From Antedon mediterranea (Eukaryota; Echinodermata; Crinoidea; Comatulida; Antedonidae): a stretch of 64,000 bases of DNA. Numbering within the stretch: the first letter of the stretch is position 1; the number at the start of each line of letters is the position of its first letter. Positions 59,368-64,000 of the stretch are shown piece after piece. The position numbers were made by a program, and so were the translations under genes. The DNA is taken from the NCBI RefSeq assembly GCF_964355755.1, contig NC_092678.1:9894922-9958921 (forward strand), given 5' to 3'. The notes below the pieces were generated by a model that ran no database searches, was not told the DNA's origin, and worked only from the letters and a program-made list of their open reading frames with translations.

Positions 59368-62330
59368 AAGCACTTTGCTGTTTTTATGTTAACAAGTTTT
59401 TTCGAAAATCACAAAATTGTCTAAAACGTCTCAAAATGCGATTTGAAGGTATTCTGAGCACTTTGGTGTTTTTGTGTGAAAAGTTTTAACGAAAAGCTCA
59501 AAATGGTCTAAAACGGTTCTAATGTGATTTTAAGCACTTTGATGTTTTTGTACAACCAAGTTTCATCGAAATGCTCAAAATGGTCTAAAACGTTTTTAAA
59601 ACGATATTAAGCTATTTTGTGCTCTTTGATGTTTTTGTGTAACCAAGTTTTTTTCGAAAATCACAAAATGGTCTAAAACGTCTCCAAATGCGATTTGAAG
59701 CTTTTCTAAGCACTTTGGTGTTTTTATGTTAACAAGTTTTTTCGAAAATCGCAAAATGGTCTAAAACGTCTCAAAATGCGATTTGAAGGTATTCTGAGCA
59801 CTTTGGTGTTTTTGTGTGAAAAGTTTTAACGAAATGCTCAAAATGGTCTAAAACGGTTTCTAATGTGATTTTAACCACTTTGATGTTTTTGTGTAACCAA
59901 GTTCTTTTCGAAAATCACAAAATGGTCTAAAACGTCTCCAAATGCGATTTGAAGCTTTTCTAAGCACTTTGGTGTTTTTATGTTAACAAGTTTTTTCGAA
60001 AATCACAAAATGGTCTAAAACGTCTCAAAATGCGATTTGAAGGTATTCTGAGCACTTTGGTGTTTTTGTGTGAAAAGTTTTAACGAAATGCTCAAAATGG
60101 TCTAAAACGGTTTCTAATGTGATTTTAACCACTTTGATGTTTTTGTGTAACCAAGTTTTTTCGAAAATCACAAAATGGTCTAAAACGTCTCCAAATGCGA
60201 TTTGAAGCTTTTCTAAGCACTTTGGTGTTTTTATGTTAACAAGTTTTTTCGAAAATCACAAAATGGTCTAAAACGTCTCCAAATGCGATTTGAAGCTATT
60301 CTGTACACTTTGATGTTTTGTGTGAAAAAAGTTTTGTCGAAATGCTCAAAATGGTCTAAAACGTTTTTAAAACGATATTAAGCTATTTTGTGCTCTTTGA
60401 TGTTTTTGTGTAACCAAGTTTTATCGAAATGAACAAAATGTTCTAAAACGTCTCCAAATGCGATTTGAAGCTTTTCCAAGCACTTTGCTGTTTTTATGTT
60501 AAGTTTTTTCGAAAATCACAAAATGGTCTAAAACGTCTCTAAATGCGATTTGAAGGTATTCTGAGCACTTTGGTGTTTTTGTGTGAAAAGTTTTAACGAA
60601 ATGCTCAAAATTGTCTAAAACGGTTTCTAATGTGATTTTAAGCACTTTGATGTTTTTGTAAAACCAAGTTTCATCGAAATGCACAAAATGGTCTAAAACG
60701 TCTCCAAATGCGATTTGAAGATATTCTGAGGACTTTGGTGTTTTTATGTTAAAAAGTTTTTTCGAAAATCACAAAATGGTCTAAAACGTCTCCAAATGCG
60801 ATTTGAAGATATTCTGAGCACTTTGGTGTTTTTATGTTAAAAAGTTTTTTCGAAAATCACAAAATGGTCTAAAACGTCTCCAAATGCGATTTGAAGGTCT
60901 TCTGTACACTTTGATGTTTTGTGTGAAAAAGTTTTTTCAAAATGCTCAAAATGGTCTAAAACGTTTTTAAAACGATATTAAGCTATTTTGTGCTCTTTGA
61001 TGTTTTTGTATAACCAAGTTTTTTCGAAAATCACAAAATGGTCTAAAACGTCTCCAAATGCGATTTGAAGCTTTTCCAAGCACTTTGCTGTTTTTATGTT
61101 AACAAGTTTTTTCGAAAATCACAAAATGGTCTAAAACGTCTCAAAATACGATATTAAGCTGTTTTGTGCACTTTGATGATTTGTGTGAAAAGTTTTAACG
61201 AAATGCTCAAAATGGTCTAAAACGGTTTCTAATGTGATTTTAAGCACTTTGATGTTTTTATGTAGCCAAGTTTTTTCGAAAATCACAAAATGGTCAAAAA
61301 CGTCTCCAAATGTGATTTGAAGCTTTTCTAAGCACTTTGGTTTTTTTATGTTAACAAGTTTTTTCGAAAATCACAAAATGGTCTAAAACGTCTTCAAATG
61401 CGATTTGAAGATATTCTGAGCACTTTGGTGTTTTTCTGTTAACAATTTTTTTCGAAAATCATAAAATGGTCTAAAACGTCTCCAAATGCGATTTGAAGCT
61501 ATTCTGTACACTTTGATGTTTTGTGTGAAAAGTTTTGTCGAAATGCTCAAAATGGTCTAAAACGTTTTTAAAACGATATTAAGCTATTTTGTGCTCTTTG
61601 ATGTTTTTGTGTAACCAAGTTTCATCGAAATGAACAAAATGGTCTAAAACGTCTCCAAATGCGATTTGAAGCTTTTCTAAGCACTTTGGTGTTTTTATGT
61701 TAACAAGTTTTTTCGAAAATCACAAAATGGTCTAAAACGTCTCCAAATGCGATTTGAAGCTTTTCTAAGCACTTTGGTGTTTTTATGTTAACAAGTTTTT
61801 TCGAAAATCACAAAATGGTCTAAAACGTCTCAAAATGCGATTTGAAGGTATTCTGAGCACTTTGGTGTTTTTGTGTGAAAAGTTTTAACGAAATGCTCAA
61901 AATGGTCTAAAACGGTTTCTAATGTCATTTTAACCACTTTGATGTTTTTGTGTAACCAAGTTCTTTTCGAAAAACACAAAATGGTCTAAAACGTCTCCAA
62001 ATGCGATTTGAAGCTCTTCTGTACACTTTGATGTTTTGTGTGAAAAAGTTTTGTCGAAATGCTCAAAATGGTCTAAAACGTTTTTAAATACGATATTAAG
62101 CTGTTTTGTGCACTTTGATGATTTGTGTGAAAAGTTTTAACGAAATGCTCAAAATAGTCTATAACGGTTTCTAATGTGATTTTAAGCACTTTGATGTTTT
62201 TGTGTAATCAAGTTTTTTTGGAAATCACAAAATGGTCTAAAACGTCTCCAAATGCGATTTGAAGCTTTTCTAAGCACTTTGGTGTTTTTATGTTAACAAG
62301 TTTTTTCGAAAATCACAAAATGGTCTAAAA
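59368..62330. repeat. Satellite block duplicated from 12.27-15.23 kb
   Basis: The block matches 12271-15233 at a fixed shift of 47,097, with shared rare variants: TGTTCTAAAACG, the truncated ATGTTAAG monomer, GAGGACTTTGG, GTGATTTGAAG with TTGGTTTTTTT, and TAATCAAGTTTTTTTGG. A few differences are private, for example AAAAACACAAAATGG near 61971. The match ends abruptly in the monomer at about 62331. Confidence 0.85.
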
Positions 62331-64000
62331 CGTTTTTAAAACGATATTAAGCTATTTTGTGCTCTTTGATGTTTTTGTGTAACCAAGTTTCATCGATATG
62401 AACAAAATGGTCTAAAACGTCTCAAAATGCGATTTGAAGGTATTCTGAGCACTTTGGTGTTTTTGGGTGAAAAGTTTTAACGAAATGCTCAAAATGGTCT
62501 AAAACGGTTTCTAATGTGATTTTAAGCACTTTGAAGTATTTGTAAAAACAAGTTTCATCGAAATGCACAAAATAGTCTAAAACGTCTCCAAATGCGATTT
62601 GAAGCTTTTCTAAGCACTTTGGTGTTTTTATGTTAACAAGTTTTTTCGAAAATCACAAAATGGTCTAAAACGTCTCCAAATGCGATTTGAAGATATTCTG
62701 AGCACTTTGCTGTTTTTATGTTAACATGTTTTTTCGAAAATCACAAAATGGTCTAAAACGTCTCAAAATGCTATTTGAAGGTATTCTGAGCACTTTGGTG
62801 TTTTTGTGTGAAAAGTTTTAACGAAATGCTCAAAATGGTCTAAAACGGTTCTAATGTGATTTTAAACACTTTGATGTTTTGTGTGAAAAAGTTTTGTCAA
62901 AATGCTCAAAATGGTCTAAAACGTTTTTAAAACGATATTAAGCTATTTTGTGCTCTTTGATGTTTTTGTATAACCAAGTTTTTTCGAAAATCACAAAATG
63001 GTCTAAAACGTCTCCAAATGCGATTTGAAGATATTCTGAGCACTTTGGTGTTTTTATGTTAAAAAGTTTTTTCGAAAATCACAAAATGGTCTAAAACGTC
63101 TCCAAATGCGATTTGAAGATATTCTGAGCACTTTGGTGTTTTTATGTTAAAAAGTTTTTTCGAAAATCACAAAATGGTCTAAAACGTATCCAAATGCGAT
63201 TTGAAGCTATTCTATACACTTTGATGTTTTGTGTTAAAAAGTTTTGTCGAAATGCTCAAAATGGTTTAAAACGTTTTTAAAACGATATTAAGCTATTTTG
63301 TGCTCTTTGATGTTTTTGTGTAACCAAGTTTCATCGAAATGAACAAAATGGTCTAAAACGTCTCCAAATGCGATTTGAAGCTTTTCCAAGCACTTTGCTG
63401 TTTTTATGTTAACAAGTTTTTTCGAAAATCACAAAATTGTCTAAAACGTCTCAAAATGCGATTTGAAGGTATTCTGAGCACTTTGGTGTTTTTGTGTGAA
63501 AAGTTTTAACGAAAAGCTCAAAATGGTCTAAAACGGTTCTAATGTGATTTTAAGCACTTTGATGTTTTTGTACAACCAAGTTTCATCGAAATGCTCAAAA
63601 TGGTCTAAAACGTTTTTAAAACGATATTAAGCTATTTTGTGCTCTTTGATGTTTTTGTGTAACCAAGTTTTTTCGAAAATCACAAAATGGTCTAAAACGT
63701 CTCCAAATGCGATTTGAAGCTTTTCTAAACACTTTGGTGTTTTTATGTTAACAAGTTTTTTCGAAAATCACAAAATGGTCTAAAACGTCTCAAAATGCGA
63801 TTTGAAGGTATTCTGAGCACTTTGGTGTTTTTGTGTGAAAAGTTTTAACGAAATGCTCAAAATGGTCTAAAACGGTTTCTAATGTGATTTTAACCACTTT
63901 GATGTTTTTGTGTAACCAAGTTCTTTTCGAAAATCACAAAATGGTCTAAAACGTCTCCAAATGCGATTTGAAGCTTTTCTAAGCACTTTGGTGTTTTTAT

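Larger units (their letters stand above)
58577..64000. repeat. Satellite array, right arm
   Basis: The same satellite resumes immediately after the inserted element, in the same orientation and in the exact monomer phase it had before the insertion: the interrupted monomer is completed with GCTATTTTGTGC. It runs to the window edge without another interruption, so the array continues beyond the window. Nothing gene-like was seen in this arm. Confidence 0.98.

Noticed and set aside
1-64000. CENP-B box in the satellite
   Set aside because: The closest stretch (TTTTTTCGAAAATC) lacks the core of the CENP-B consensus. A centromeric role is possible but not shown by a motif.

Overview
The window is eukaryotic, almost certainly animal, heterochromatin-like satellite DNA. 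About 60.9 of the 64 kb is one tandem array of a short AT-rich satellite, with monomers mostly 87 or 88 bp and a shorter 78 bp class. The array is broken once, at 55444-58576, by a 3,133-bp non-satellite insert. No bacterial genes, rRNA, tRNA or CRISPR were seen, and no intact protein-coding gene.

Satellite layout. 1-4.3 kb is a mosaic of monomer classes. 4.3-12.3 kb carries about two copies of a 3,797/3,798-bp higher-order repeat (HOR). 13.8-29.1 kb is two copies of a 7,633-bp HOR. 30.2-35.4 kb is two copies of a 2,587-bp HOR. 35.4-46.0 kb is a patchwork of pieces seen elsewhere in the window. 46.0-59.4 kb holds about 2.7 more copies of the 3,797-bp HOR, interrupted by the insert. 59.4-62.33 kb repeats 12.3-15.23 kb, and 62.33-64.0 kb repeats 28.54-30.21 kb. 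Abrupt register jumps show unequal exchange and deletion.

Insert. It is bounded by TTAA on both sides and by 26-bp perfect terminal inverted repeats beginning AGATCATGG. Subtracting the HOR period from the spacing of flanking markers gives exactly 3,137 bp of added DNA (3,133 plus a 4-bp duplication), and the empty site is visible one HOR upstream at 51643-51646. It is therefore a cut-and-paste DNA transposon of the TTAA type (Kolobok-like or piggyBac-like; not resolved). On the minus strand it carries a decayed two-exon gene whose second exon encodes a cysteine-rich domain resembling the cytoplasmic C-terminal (ballast) domain of the P2X7 receptor. A second, more damaged copy of the first exon lies at the opposite end on the plus strand. 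A short orphan plus-strand terminal exon with its own poly(A) signal may be what remains of the transposase gene.

Organism. Split genes, poly(A) signals, a TTAA transposon, a P2X7-type domain and many TAGGCCTA motifs suggest a marine invertebrate, perhaps a deuterostome. This is a weak inference from memory. The small open frames inside the satellite are by-products of its periodicity and are not annotated as genes.
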